A stretch of 36,000 nt of DNA, taken from the NCBI GenBank assembly GCA_013373595.1, contig JABXHO010000049.1, positions 1-36,000 of the forward strand, read 5' to 3'. The stretch's first letter is position 1. Every line of letters starts with the position of its first letter. The DNA is from Flavobacteriales bacterium. GTDB lineage: Bacteria; Bacteroidota; Bacteroidia; Flavobacteriales_D; Crocinitomicaceae. This document shows positions 17,983-26,342 of the stretch, piece after piece. The position numbers and the translations under genes are program-made. The notes under the pieces are model-generated. The model searched no databases. It saw nothing but the letters and a program-made list of their open reading frames with translations, and was not told the origin of the DNA.

Positions 17983-18264
17983 ATGCAAGCATCATTAACC
18001 CCTGAATTGATCGAAAAAGAGTTGATTTCGACGCTGTCTTTCGAGAAAAAAGATAAAATTGAGCAGCACCCAAACCTGATGGAGCAAATCAAGAATGCAA
18101 CACGTTTGGGAAATGCGTACCACACCAAGGTGTCTATTTATTTCAATGATGATCTTGGGTTGAAGCGTGTGGATACTACGATTTGGGCTTTCGGTGCGAA
18201 ATATATTTGTCTGAAAGGAGGAGTTTGGTTACCGATCAGTAGAATTGTGGAAATCAAATCATAG
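17983..18264 (+). CDS. Small conserved-looking protein of unknown function
   Basis: 93 residues, no signal peptide. The N-terminal half is charged and helical ('TPELIEKELISTLSFEKKDKIEQHPN'); the C-terminal half is beta-rich with the compact string 'VSIYFNDDLGLKRVDTTIWAFGAKYICLKGGVW' and 'LPISRIVEIKS'. The latter looks like a small barrel-type domain in which a Thr-Thr-x-Trp and Cys-Leu-Lys-Gly-Gly are likely fixed points. I recall similar short proteins in Bacteroidota but no assigned function. The start fits an AT-rich upstream region of Flavobacteriales type. Not obviously in an operon with either neighbour. Confidence 0.75.
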   Translation: MQASLTPELIEKELISTLSFEKKDKIEQHPNLMEQIKNATRLGNAYHTKVSIYFNDDLGLKRVDTTIWAFGAKYICLKGGVWLPISRIVEIKS

Positions 18265-18367
18265 TTTAGTTCATTCATTTACTATATCTAATTTTCTTCA
18301 AAAAAGTCGCTTGATGGGATTTCAAGGATATTTTGATTTGCGGCGTCTAAATTGTCAAACGATTGCG

Positions 18368-18375
18368 TAAGTTTG
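18368..18375 (+). promoter_or_regulatory. -7 box of the dsbD operon
   Basis: TAAGTTTG matches TAnnTTTG. It lies inside the region that would be coding if translation began at the TTG at 18363, which supports the ATG at 18393 as the real start, with a leader of about 12 bases. A TTG at the ideal spacing is not present. Confidence 0.5.
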
Positions 18376-18392
18376 GGAAACAATTCTGTTCG

Positions 18393-18836
18393 ATGCCAAA
18401 AAGTCTATTAATTCTATCCATTTTGTTCCTTTCATTTTGTTCTTTCGGACAAAACGAAGTCGTTTGGGACGTTCAATACGATTCCGAAACCGAAACGATT
18501 TTGTTCAATGCGCAAATTCAAGAAGGGTGGCACCTGTACAGTCAACACATCAATGAAGGAATTGGTCCAGTTGCGACATCATTCACCATTGAACCGAATA
18601 AATCAGTGTTCAAGTTGATCGATAGCACCACAGAGCCAACACCCATTACCGAGTACGATCCGAATTTTGACGGCGAACTGTCTTATTTCAAAGACTCCGT
18701 TCAATTCAAACAAAAAATAAAAGCAAAATCAGCCGGTGAGATAAAAGGCTTCATCACCTTTATGGTATGTGATGAAACAAAATGTCTCCCTCCTGTAGAT
18801 GTAGAATTTAATATAATGATAGGGAATGATGAATAA
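18393..18836 (+). CDS. Periplasmic DsbD-alpha (DsbC/N-terminal) domain protein, copy 1
   Basis: 147 residues from the preferred ATG; an upstream TTG start would add ten basic residues in front of a clear signal peptide (MPKSLLILSILFLSFCSFGQ). The rest is one immunoglobulin-like domain of DsbD-alpha type: 'VQYDSETETILFNAQIQEGWHLYSQHIN', then near the end 'FMVCDETKCLPPVDVEFNI', where the CX4C pair corresponds to the redox cysteines that pass electrons from the membrane domain to periplasmic partners. In E. coli this domain is fused to DsbD; here it is a separate protein. Its stop overlaps the start of the next gene by 11 bases, showing one operon with the two following genes. Confidence 0.87.
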   Translation: MPKSLLILSILFLSFCSFGQNEVVWDVQYDSETETILFNAQIQEGWHLYSQHINEGIGPVATSFTIEPNKSVFKLIDSTTEPTPITEYDPNFDGELSYFKDSVQFKQKIKAKSAGEIKGFITFMVCDETKCLPPVDVEFNIMIGNDE

Positions 18837-19488
18837 AAAAATGATGGGATTACTGACCTTGGTGTTTGTTTTCTCAGGAATGGTTTCTCAGGCCTTTGGG
18901 CAGGTAGAGTTGGGTAAAGATAAGGTAAAAGCAACCTTTAGTATTCAACAAGATGGTTGTGAGGCTACAATTATCGCGAAGATTGTGATGGATGAACATT
19001 GGCACATTAACTCAATAACATTGCCAGAAGGGAGTTTTGGATATGCCACTAAGTTTGACTTGACTTCGTCGCCTTCCTTTAAAACAAAAGGAGGTGTAGT
19101 TGAGCCAAAACCTCACGTGTACATGGATGAGATTGCGGGTGAAATGCTTTCTACCCACGAAGGCACAATTACGATGAAGCGTAAAATTAAGGTGGTATCC
19201 GAGAAGGATTTTACATTAAATGGAATATTTGATTTTCAGACGTGTGACGAAGCGCGTTGTTTGCCGCCAGCTCAATATGAGTTTTCATTAAAAGTTAAAG
19301 GCTGTGCTTCGAAGGATGAATCAACGGAAGAGGATGATATCGAAAAGACGTTTACCTCAATCAATGGAGACGAGGCGAAAAACAAAGAAGGGACAAACTT
19401 TGTTAAAGTAAACAATGAGTGGCACGAGGTCCCAGCTGGAAATAGTGTTGCGTTCTACAAGAAATATTTAACTCTAGTATCTAAGTAA
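18826..19488 (+). CDS. Periplasmic DsbD-alpha domain protein, copy 2
   Basis: 220 residues: signal peptide to about residue 26 ('MGLLTLVFVFSGMVSQAFGQ'), a second DsbD-alpha domain ('EATIIAKIVMDEHWHINSITLPEGSFGYATKF', then 'GIFDFQTCDEARCLPPAQYEFSL' with another CX4C pair), and a C-terminal extension of about 55 residues that is acidic and ends 'KVNNEWHEVPAGNSVAFYKKYLTLVSK'. The extension has no counterpart in copy 1. Copy 1 ends inside this gene's first codons, and the dsbD gene begins one base past its stop. It is likely an alternative electron acceptor for the same membrane reductase. Confidence 0.86.
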   Translation: MMNKKMMGLLTLVFVFSGMVSQAFGQVELGKDKVKATFSIQQDGCEATIIAKIVMDEHWHINSITLPEGSFGYATKFDLTSSPSFKTKGGVVEPKPHVYMDEIAGEMLSTHEGTITMKRKIKVVSEKDFTLNGIFDFQTCDEARCLPPAQYEFSLKVKGCASKDESTEEDDIEKTFTSINGDEAKNKEGTNFVKVNNEWHEVPAGNSVAFYKKYLTLVSK

Positions 19489-19489
19489 G

Positions 19490-21256
19490 ATGAATAAATT
19501 TGTTGCCCTTGTCCTTATGATTTTTGCGTTTGGGGCTTTCACAAACGCGGCAACTCTTAATGAGGGAGATGCTAAGGAATTGTTGAATCTGATTGAAACC
19601 GAAAAGGATTACTCAGATGCTATAGATTTGATTCAGAGTTCGGATAATGCCGACGAATTGAAGTCGAATGATGAAATAACTAAACTGATCACTGAAATAT
19701 CGGAGAAGAAAAGTTTTGAAGCTCCTGAATGGACATTAACTGATGAATCTGAAGGTGGAATTGTTGAAAAAGGAGATGGGGAAGGTGATACCGATGATCC
19801 TACAGAGGATAAGTCTCTTTGGGCAATTTTCTTGTTGTCATTCGCTAGTGGTTTGGCTGCAATTTTGACACCATGTGTCTTCCCGATGATACCAATGACA
19901 GTGAGCTTCTTTACAAAGCAAAGTAAGACACGAGCGAAGGGTATTCGCAATGCCATTCTGTATGGTATTTCTATCATTGTTATCTACATTGTACTCGGAA
20001 CAGTCGTTACGGCTATTTTTGGAGCAAATGTCTTAAACGAGATGTCGACGAACCCTTGGTTTAACCTTGTATTTTTTGTAATTCTTGTTGTATTTGCAGT
20101 TTCATTTATGGGAGCTTTCGAAATTCGATTACCTAGTAAATGGGTGAACAAAGCAGATGAAAATGCGGACAAAGGTGGTGTTATCGGAATTTTCTTCATG
20201 GCACTTGTGCTTGCGTTAGTTTCTTTCTCGTGTACTGGACCAATTGTGGGTTCTTTAATTGTTGAAGCGGCGTCGGAAGGAGGTATTGCTCCAGTAGTAG
20301 GAATGTTTGGTTTCTCACTTGCATTAGCACTTCCCTTTACATTATTTGCTGTTTTCCCAGGATGGATGAATTCACTTCCTCAATCAGGAGGATGGCTAAA
20401 TACGGTAAAAGTTTTTCTCGGATTCCTTGAGTTGGCACTAGCGTTCAAGTTCTTATCAAATGCTGATTTGGCTTGGGACGCACACATGCTAGAAAGAGAA
20501 GTATTTATCGCTATTTGGATTGCTATTTTTGGAACACTTGTACTTTATCTTTTTGGCAAGGTTCAATTACCGCATGATAGCCCCATCGAGCGAATTTCTG
20601 TTGGAAGAGCAATGTTGGGTATCACAACTCTAGCTTTGGTGGTTTATATGATTCCAGGTCTTTGGGGTGCGCCATTGAAGTTGATTAATGCATTCCCTCC
20701 TCCAAGTCAGTATGCTGAATCACCTCTCGGTTTTGGTGGAGGAGGTTTGACCAAGGCTTCTTCTGAGATTCACAATGAGGACATGCATTTGGGACCTCAA
20801 AAACTAATGGTTTTCCATGATTACGACAAAGCTTTAGCATATGCTCAAAAAGAAGGGAAACCTTTGTTTGTTGACTTCACAGGAGTGAATTGTGTAAATT
20901 GTCGAAGAATGGAGGAAACGGTATGGGGAGAGCCAGGAATTATAGATAAATTGAAAGATGATGTAGTAATTGTCTCTCTCTATGTTGATAAGAAAATTCC
21001 TCTTCCAAAAGAGGAACAGACTACAACAATCATAAATGGAGAAAAAAGCGTTGCGGAAACGGTTGGAGAGAAATGGATGAATATGCAAATTGACCGATAC
21101 AAAACGGCAACTCAACCTTATTATGTGATGCATGGACCAAATGGGGAAGATTTAGGAAACAATTCCGCGGACTATTTGAATCATAGAAACCCTGATGATT
21201 TCAAAGATTGGCTCGAAGAAGGACTTGATTTGTTCGAAAAAGCAAAAGAAAAGTAA
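19490..21256 (+). CDS. dsbD: Thiol:disulfide interchange protein DsbD (membrane plus thioredoxin domains)
   Basis: 588 residues. A signal peptide (to ~21) and an acidic linker (~22-108) replace the usual alpha domain. The eight-helix beta domain has its two redox cysteines, C129 in 'LTPCVFPMIPMTVSFF' and C248 in 'SFSCTGPIVGSL'. The C-terminal gamma domain is thioredoxin-like with C468-V-N-C471 in 'FVDFTGVNCVNCRRMEETVW'. It carries electrons from cytoplasmic thioredoxin to the periplasm for cytochrome c maturation or disulfide repair. The alpha function is supplied by the two genes just upstream, the nearer only 1 base away. A terminator follows at 21277-21316. Confidence 0.95.
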   Translation: MNKFVALVLMIFAFGAFTNAATLNEGDAKELLNLIETEKDYSDAIDLIQSSDNADELKSNDEITKLITEISEKKSFEAPEWTLTDESEGGIVEKGDGEGDTDDPTEDKSLWAIFLLSFASGLAAILTPCVFPMIPMTVSFFTKQSKTRAKGIRNAILYGISIIVIYIVLGTVVTAIFGANVLNEMSTNPWFNLVFFVILVVFAVSFMGAFEIRLPSKWVNKADENADKGGVIGIFFMALVLALVSFSCTGPIVGSLIVEAASEGGIAPVVGMFGFSLALALPFTLFAVFPGWMNSLPQSGGWLNTVKVFLGFLELALAFKFLSNADLAWDAHMLEREVFIAIWIAIFGTLVLYLFGKVQLPHDSPIERISVGRAMLGITTLALVVYMIPGLWGAPLKLINAFPPPSQYAESPLGFGGGGLTKASSEIHNEDMHLGPQKLMVFHDYDKALAYAQKEGKPLFVDFTGVNCVNCRRMEETVWGEPGIIDKLKDDVVIVSLYVDKKIPLPKEEQTTTIINGEKSVAETVGEKWMNMQIDRYKTATQPYYVMHGPNGEDLGNNSADYLNHRNPDDFKDWLEEGLDLFEKAKEK

Positions 21257-21276
21257 GAATACAAAAATCAAATATC

Positions 21277-21316
21277 AATCCCGCTTTGAAGTGTATCAAG
21301 GCGGGATTTTTTTTAG
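21277..21316 (+). terminator. Terminator of the dsbD operon
   Basis: AATCCCGCTTTGA pairs with TCAAGGCGGGATT through a 13-bp stem (one G-U) and a 7-base loop, directly followed by a run of Ts. It separates the dsbD operon from recG, which starts 10 bases later. Confidence 0.88.
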
Positions 21317-21325
21317 CTTTACTCC

Positions 21326-23416
21326 ATGAATAATTTCTTGATCACGCCAATCGAATACTTGAAGGGAGTGGGGCCGCAGCGGGCTGAAGTTCTCAAGAAA
21401 GAACTCGGTATTTACACGTTTCAAGATTTAATTGAATACTATCCCTTTCGATACGTAGATCGCTCGGAACATCACAAGATCCGCGACTTAGTTGGATTGG
21501 ATGGCTTCGCACAGTTGCGCGGTCGAATTACACAGATTCTTGAATCAGGGACGGGGAGAAGTAAACGCTTGACAGCAAAGTTTGAGGATGAAACAGGAAT
21601 GATTGATCTTGTTTGGTTCAAAGGGGCGTCGTGGATCAAGAAGTCGATTGAAATCAACAAGAAAATTCAGATTTACGGAAAGCCTAAACTGTATGCGAAT
21701 AAGTGGAATATTCCTCACCCGGAAATTTCATCGATCAATGAAAAGGAAGTAGGGTTTCAGCCAGTATATTCAAGCACCGAACGACTCAATTCGATGAACT
21801 TGAATACCAAAGGAATTGAGAAAATTGTTCGAAACCTACTCAAGGAAAACGCAGCAAAATTTGACGATTTATTACCTGAACGGTTTCGAGAAAAGTACCG
21901 ATTGGTGCCCAGAGATACGGCCATTCGAGGAGTACACTTACCGAAATCAGAGCAGCAAGTTCAAGCGGCACGTTTTCGCTTGAAATTTGAAGAGTTGTTC
22001 TTTCTGCAGATGGAATTGCTGATGCGCAAGAAAATTGCCATGCAGAAGTCGAAAGGATTTGTTTTTGAGAAAGTTGGAAGTCACTTTAATACCTTTTATT
22101 CGGATGTGCTTCCATTCGATTTAACTGGTGCTCAGAAACGTGTACTGAAGGAAATTCGTCGCGACATGAATACAGGGCATCACATGAATCGGTTGTTGCA
22201 GGGGGATGTTGGTTCAGGTAAAACGCTTGTCGCACTTTTGTCGATGCTCATCGGAATTGACAATAAATTTCAAGCGGCATTGATGGCTCCAACGGAAATT
22301 CTAGCGATTCAACATTTCGAATCAATATCTGAATTTTTGCAGTCGATGGACGTGAAAGTCGCGTTGCTCACAGGATCAACAAAAAAGAAGGATCGCGTTG
22401 TGTTGCACGAGCAATTATTGAATGGAGAAATCGATATTTTGATTGGGACGCACGCCTTGTTAGAAGATACGGTACAGTTCAAGAATTTGGGAGTCGTGAT
22501 TATCGACGAACAACATCGTTTTGGAGTGGCACAACGGGCAAGGATGTGGAAGAAAAATACGATTCCTCCGCATGTGCTCATTATGACGGCAACACCCATT
22601 CCACGGACATTGGCCATGACATTTTACGGAGATTTGGACGTGTCGGTTATCGACGAATTGCCACCTGGAAGAAAGCCCATTACCACGATGCACAAACGTG
22701 AAGCGAACCGACTGCGTGTATTTGGATTCATGAAAGAAGAAATTGCCAAAGGACGACAAGTGTACATCGTTTACCCTTTAATTCACGAGTCGGAAACCTT
22801 GGATTTCAACAACTTGATGGATGGCTACGAAGCTATTTCGCGTACATTTCCACTTCCAGATTATCACGTAAGCATTGTCCATGGTAAAATGAAACCCGAA
22901 GACAAAGAGTTTGAAATGAATCGTTTTGCGAACGGTGAAACGCAAATCATGGTGGCAACAACGGTGATTGAAGTAGGAGTGAACGTTCCGAATGCATCAG
23001 TAATGATTATCGAAAGTGCTGAACGATTTGGCTTGTCGCAATTGCATCAGTTGAGAGGTCGTGTAGGTCGAGGAGCAGAGAAATCTTACTGTATTCTCAT
23101 GACGGGAGATAAAATCTCTGAAGACACGAAGAAACGAATCAGCACGATGGTGCGCACGAATGATGGCTTTGAAATTTCAGAGGTGGATTTGCAATTACGC
23201 GGACCTGGTGATTTACTCGGGACACAACAAAGTGGTTTGCTCGATTTGAAAATTGCTAATCTCAGTCGGGATGGACAAGTTGTTGCGCTCGCACGAGATG
23301 CTGCGAAAGAAGTTCTTACGGAAGATCCAACCTTAGAGAGACCAGAAAATGCAGGAATTCGCTCGAAATTAACTTCGATGTTGCGCTCACGCCCGAATTG
23401 GGGGAAGATTGCATGA
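21326..23416 (+). CDS. recG: ATP-dependent DNA helicase RecG
   Basis: 696 residues, the family's normal size. The N-terminal part has the RecG start 'LITPIEYLKGVGPQRAEVLKKELGIYTFQDLIEYYPFRYVDRS' and an OB-fold wedge domain (~60-170) that splits replication forks. Helicase motifs follow in order: motif I 'LQGDVGSGKTLVAL' (~291-304), Ia 'MAPTEILAIQH', II 'VIIDEQHRFG', III 'LIMTATPIPRTLAMT', V 'MVATTVIEVGVNVPNASVMII', VI 'LHQLRGRVGRG' and the TRG-like 'FEISEVDLQLRGPGDLLGTQQSG'. It regresses stalled forks and branch-migrates Holliday junctions. It converges with the glycosyltransferase gene, 49 bases apart, over an inverted repeat. Confidence 0.97.
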   Translation: MNNFLITPIEYLKGVGPQRAEVLKKELGIYTFQDLIEYYPFRYVDRSEHHKIRDLVGLDGFAQLRGRITQILESGTGRSKRLTAKFEDETGMIDLVWFKGASWIKKSIEINKKIQIYGKPKLYANKWNIPHPEISSINEKEVGFQPVYSSTERLNSMNLNTKGIEKIVRNLLKENAAKFDDLLPERFREKYRLVPRDTAIRGVHLPKSEQQVQAARFRLKFEELFFLQMELLMRKKIAMQKSKGFVFEKVGSHFNTFYSDVLPFDLTGAQKRVLKEIRRDMNTGHHMNRLLQGDVGSGKTLVALLSMLIGIDNKFQAALMAPTEILAIQHFESISEFLQSMDVKVALLTGSTKKKDRVVLHEQLLNGEIDILIGTHALLEDTVQFKNLGVVIIDEQHRFGVAQRARMWKKNTIPPHVLIMTATPIPRTLAMTFYGDLDVSVIDELPPGRKPITTMHKREANRLRVFGFMKEEIAKGRQVYIVYPLIHESETLDFNNLMDGYEAISRTFPLPDYHVSIVHGKMKPEDKEFEMNRFANGETQIMVATTVIEVGVNVPNASVMIIESAERFGLSQLHQLRGRVGRGAEKSYCILMTGDKISEDTKKRISTMVRTNDGFEISEVDLQLRGPGDLLGTQQSGLLDLKIANLSRDGQVVALARDAAKEVLTEDPTLERPENAGIRSKLTSMLRSRPNWGKIA

Positions 23417-23417
23417 T

Positions 23418-23465
23418 TCGGTTAGCTTGTTGAATACTACTTGCTTAATCGAAGCATCTAACCGA
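23418..23465. terminator. Inverted repeat between converging recG and glycosyltransferase genes
   Basis: TCGGTTAG (23418-23425) and CTAACCGA (23458-23465) face each other; inside is a second hairpin TGCTT-AATCG-AAGCA. There is no T-run, so termination is only a guess, but the position between two converging genes is where a shared terminator would sit. Confidence 0.4.
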
Positions 23466-24491
23466 CTAGTGAAACAAGCGCTTATTCAAATTCGAATACT
23501 TCTTCACACCTTTTACATAGTAATTCCACAGTAAATTTCCGCGAAATAATCCAGCTTGATTAAAGGTGGAAGAGGACTTTTTTAAGGCTTTGCGCTTTTT
23601 TAGAAAGCTTCCCAATTTTCGGTAGAATGCTCCATGTGCTTTAAAGACAGCTCCAAACTGCTTGAATTCTCCTTTAGCAAGGAAACTTATTGCTGCCACA
23701 CCATCAATCACCATTCTCCAAACCAATTTCGGGAACAATACGCCCTGATGGTTTTTGGTGAGCATGAATAAACTATTTCTAAAATTCAAGAAGGTTTTTC
23801 GGGGCGAGTTATACGGAAGTGTTCCTCCGCCAACGTGATAAACAATGGATTTTGGCTCGACCAAAAAACGGTAATTTTTCCGTTTCAATCGCCAGCATAG
23901 GTCAATTTCCTCCATGTGCGCAAAGAAATCTTCGTCAAACCCTTCCACTTCATGAAAACAATTTGCTCGGATCATCAAACAGGCGCCCGTCGCCCAAAAA
24001 ATTTCGTGCTGACCGTCATATTGTCCTTGGTCTTCTTCCACACTCGTTAGGATGCGTCCACGACAAAAAGGAAAATAATTGATATCCATGAATCCACCCG
24101 ATGCACCAGCGTGCTCGAAGTGTGTTTTTTGATTGTAGGCTAACACTTTCGGTTGACATCCCGCTACCGTTTCGTCTTTCATTACCTCCAATAACGGTTG
24201 AAGCCAATTTTCTTCAGGTTCGATATCACTATTCAGCAATACGTAGTATTCCGCATCCACCTGTTTCAGCGCTTCATTGTAGCCCTTTGCAAAACCACCA
24301 TTGGATGAATTCTGAATGATGTGAATTTCAGGAAAGTTAGCCTTAAGATACGAGACAGAGTCATCCGTTGAGGCATTATCGGCTACAATCACTTGCGCGC
24401 CATTTGCCGTTCGAATCACACTTGGAAGGAAGCGCTCTAGAAAGCTTTTTCCGTTCCAGTTTAGAATTACTATTGCCGTTTCATTCAACAC
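23466..24491 (-). CDS. Family 2 glycosyltransferase (rhamnosyltransferase-like)
   Basis: 341 residues with a GT-A fold. 'TAIVILNWNGKSFLERFLPSVI' is the start strand; 'VIVADNASTDDSVSYL' binds the nucleotide; 'NSSNGGFAKGYNEAL' and 'YYVLLNSDIEPEENWL' contain the metal-binding Asp pair; 'GACLMIRANCFHEVEGFDEDFFAHMEEIDLCWRLKRKNYRF' contains the probable catalytic 'EE/D' (ED-like) site near residue 190. A hydrophobic and basic C-terminal region from ~235 likely rests on the membrane. These enzymes add deoxysugars or hexoses to cell-surface polysaccharide or O-antigen. No other surface-sugar genes are nearby. It is 30 bases downstream of the GWxTD gene on the same strand, so the two may be co-transcribed. 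Confidence 0.9.
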   Translation of the reverse strand: MLNETAIVILNWNGKSFLERFLPSVIRTANGAQVIVADNASTDDSVSYLKANFPEIHIIQNSSNGGFAKGYNEALKQVDAEYYVLLNSDIEPEENWLQPLLEVMKDETVAGCQPKVLAYNQKTHFEHAGASGGFMDINYFPFCRGRILTSVEEDQGQYDGQHEIFWATGACLMIRANCFHEVEGFDEDFFAHMEEIDLCWRLKRKNYRFLVEPKSIVYHVGGGTLPYNSPRKTFLNFRNSLFMLTKNHQGVLFPKLVWRMVIDGVAAISFLAKGEFKQFGAVFKAHGAFYRKLGSFLKKRKALKKSSSTFNQAGLFRGNLLWNYYVKGVKKYSNLNKRLFH

Positions 24492-24521
24492 GGCTCGAAG
24501 ATAGTTGAAATTGAAATAGAA

Positions 24522-25967
24522 TCAATATTGTTGATAATATTCATTGGCATTTCCTCCATACTGATCGATAACATTTCCATTCGGATCGTCTACGTTTCCT
24601 GATTTTGTGTTTCGTTTGGTGAGTTCTTGCTGCCACCCTGGATTCTTTAATTCTCCCACCATATCTGAGTGGAGTAGGCGGTAAGCATTGTTTACCAAAT
24701 CGGGGTTGTAGAAGATGAAACGCTTGTTAGAGAATTTCCCAATTTCATTGTATACCCAAATCTCAAATGGATATTCACTTGTCGAGTTGTCGCGCTTGAT
24801 AATATTTGTCGGCGCACCGTATTGAAGGTAAACACGACCGCGATCGGTTTCAAATCCTTCTTGGAAATTGTTCGCATATACGCGCTCAACTAGTTGAACT
24901 TGCTTCTTGTACTTTATCCACGATTCGTACATATTGTTAGGGTCGGTTGCCATCCAATACAATTGAATGTGTTTTCTGGCTTCCTCTCCATTTCTTGATT
25001 TTGCCACAGCGAGGATGTTTTTTATTCCAGTAGCACTCGAAATAGGAATGAGTGATTCGAGGTAGTAGCCTACGCTGTCATCAGTAATGGATTCTTGAAA
25101 TGCCGGGTCGATTACGACATCCGCTGTATTCATATCATAAGGATTGTCATTGCTACGCTCAAACTCGTACGACTCCGTAGCCAATTCCAACATATTTCTG
25201 TTTAAGAGTGTGTATGAAGCAATGTATTTTCCACTTGGAACCTGTGCGATGTCCAATTGACGTAAAAATGGAATAACAGGTCCAGTAGTGTGACGTGATG
25301 TTTGTCGAAGTTCTGCTATTTCTTGTCCCGTTGCAGCGTTTGTAACTGTTTGTCGAACGGCGAAGACACTATCAGGCAATAAGTTTGTGTTGTACAACTC
25401 AAAATAAACTGGAATTGTATTCAGTTCCTTCGGGTAGAAAGTGGCCAAACGAGGTATAATGTCGTATCCAGATTTGAAAAATGGAGAGCTTCCATCACCT
25501 TTTGAGGCATATTCCGCTACTTCGATGTCAGAAAAAGACAACGCGTCGCTCATTTCTCGTACAACCAACATCTGTGAAGTGGTGATTGGCGTATTGTCGC
25601 TATTCAAGTCCATTAACTCCAATTCGAATTGGTAGCTTCCAGGATCAAGTCTGAAGCGGCGAACGTCATAGAAATCTTCTACAATACTATCCTTCATGAA
25701 TGGCGTCTCAAGTCGATACGCATCTTGCTGCACAATACTATCACTATTTTTAATTGTCATGCGGACTGCCAAGTCACCCATTAAACCATCGTCTTTTCCT
25801 TTGTAATTAATTGAGTGTCCAATGAATTGTAAGTGAAATTCGATGTAGTTTCCCACTTCTGGGGCATAAAACTGTTTGTTGTCGAGATATGCTCGAAGTT
25901 GACGTTCTTGGGCCTGCGTTGTGGCACAAATAAAAAAGATCAGGAAAAATGTACTCAGCCTCTTCAT
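24522..25967 (-). CDS. GWxTD domain-containing secreted protein
   Basis: 481 residues with signal peptide MKRLSTFFLIFFICATTQAQ. About 300 residues of beta-rich sequence follow, including Ig-like segments ('LDPGSYQFELELMDLNSDN', 'QVPSGKYIASYTLLNRN'). The last third is the GWxTD domain: 'WIKYKKQVQLVERVYANNFQEGFETDRGRVYLQYGAPTNII' (here G-F-E-T-D), 'YPFEIWVYNEIGKFSNKRFIFYN' and 'YRLLHSDMVGEL'. The C-terminus is Asn/Gln-rich. The domain is common in Bacteroidota and related phyla, but its function is unknown. A TATCTTTA box (25988-25995, minus) lies just upstream, one base off the -7 consensus. Confidence 0.88.
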   Translation of the reverse strand: MKRLSTFFLIFFICATTQAQERQLRAYLDNKQFYAPEVGNYIEFHLQFIGHSINYKGKDDGLMGDLAVRMTIKNSDSIVQQDAYRLETPFMKDSIVEDFYDVRRFRLDPGSYQFELELMDLNSDNTPITTSQMLVVREMSDALSFSDIEVAEYASKGDGSSPFFKSGYDIIPRLATFYPKELNTIPVYFELYNTNLLPDSVFAVRQTVTNAATGQEIAELRQTSRHTTGPVIPFLRQLDIAQVPSGKYIASYTLLNRNMLELATESYEFERSNDNPYDMNTADVVIDPAFQESITDDSVGYYLESLIPISSATGIKNILAVAKSRNGEEARKHIQLYWMATDPNNMYESWIKYKKQVQLVERVYANNFQEGFETDRGRVYLQYGAPTNIIKRDNSTSEYPFEIWVYNEIGKFSNKRFIFYNPDLVNNAYRLLHSDMVGELKNPGWQQELTKRNTKSGNVDDPNGNVIDQYGGNANEYYQQY

Positions 25968-26117
25968 ACTGCACGTATTTATTTCGATAAAGATACGAAA
26001 TCCATGACTGAGAAACAGTAAAACCCTGTTGTCATTGATTGTGAGGTAGTTCTGAGCTGATTATCGGAAAGTTAAATTCGATATGAAAAAAAATCAGAAA
26101 TTTTTTTTTGAAAAGCC

Positions 26118-26147
26118 TTGCGGATGACTAAGAAATGAGTACTTTTG
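26118..26147 (+). promoter_or_regulatory. Promoter of tRNA-Ser(UGA)
   Basis: TTG at 26118-26120, a 19-base spacer, and TACTTTTG at 26140-26147 together match the Bacteroidota primary-sigma consensus TTG-N19-TAnnTTTG exactly. The expected transcription start falls at or within 1-2 bases of the tRNA's first base. This is the clearest promoter in the window and supports the phylum assignment. Confidence 0.82.
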
Positions 26148-26151
26148 GCGC

Positions 26152-26236
26152 GGAGAATTGCCAGAGTGGTCGAATGGACCGGTCTTGAAAACCGGCGTAC
26201 TTCACGGTACCGGGGGTTCGAATCCCTCATTCTCCG
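26152..26236 (+). tRNA. tRNA-Ser(UGA)
   Basis: 85 bases, class II with a long variable arm. GGAGAAT pairs with ATTCTCC, discriminator G, anticodon loop CTTGAAA with anticodon TGA, T-arm GGGGGTTCGAATCCCTC. CCA is not encoded. It reads UCN codons (mainly UCA/UCG). A terminator follows 4 bases later, so it is a single-gene transcript. Confidence 0.96.
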
Positions 26237-26240
26237 CAAC

Positions 26241-26272
26241 AAAAAGCCGAGCACGAAGTGTTCGGCTTTTTT
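26241..26272 (+). terminator. Terminator of tRNA-Ser(UGA)
   Basis: AAAAAGCCGAGCAC pairs with GTGTTCGGCTTTTT (one G-U) around a GAA loop and ends in Ts. It begins 4 bases beyond the tRNA. Confidence 0.9.
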
Positions 26273-26342
26273 CATGGAAACAACTGAAGCGCGCTTCAAG
26301 TTGGGGCTATGGAAAAAGCGGATCAATGACAAAAGTTGTGGA

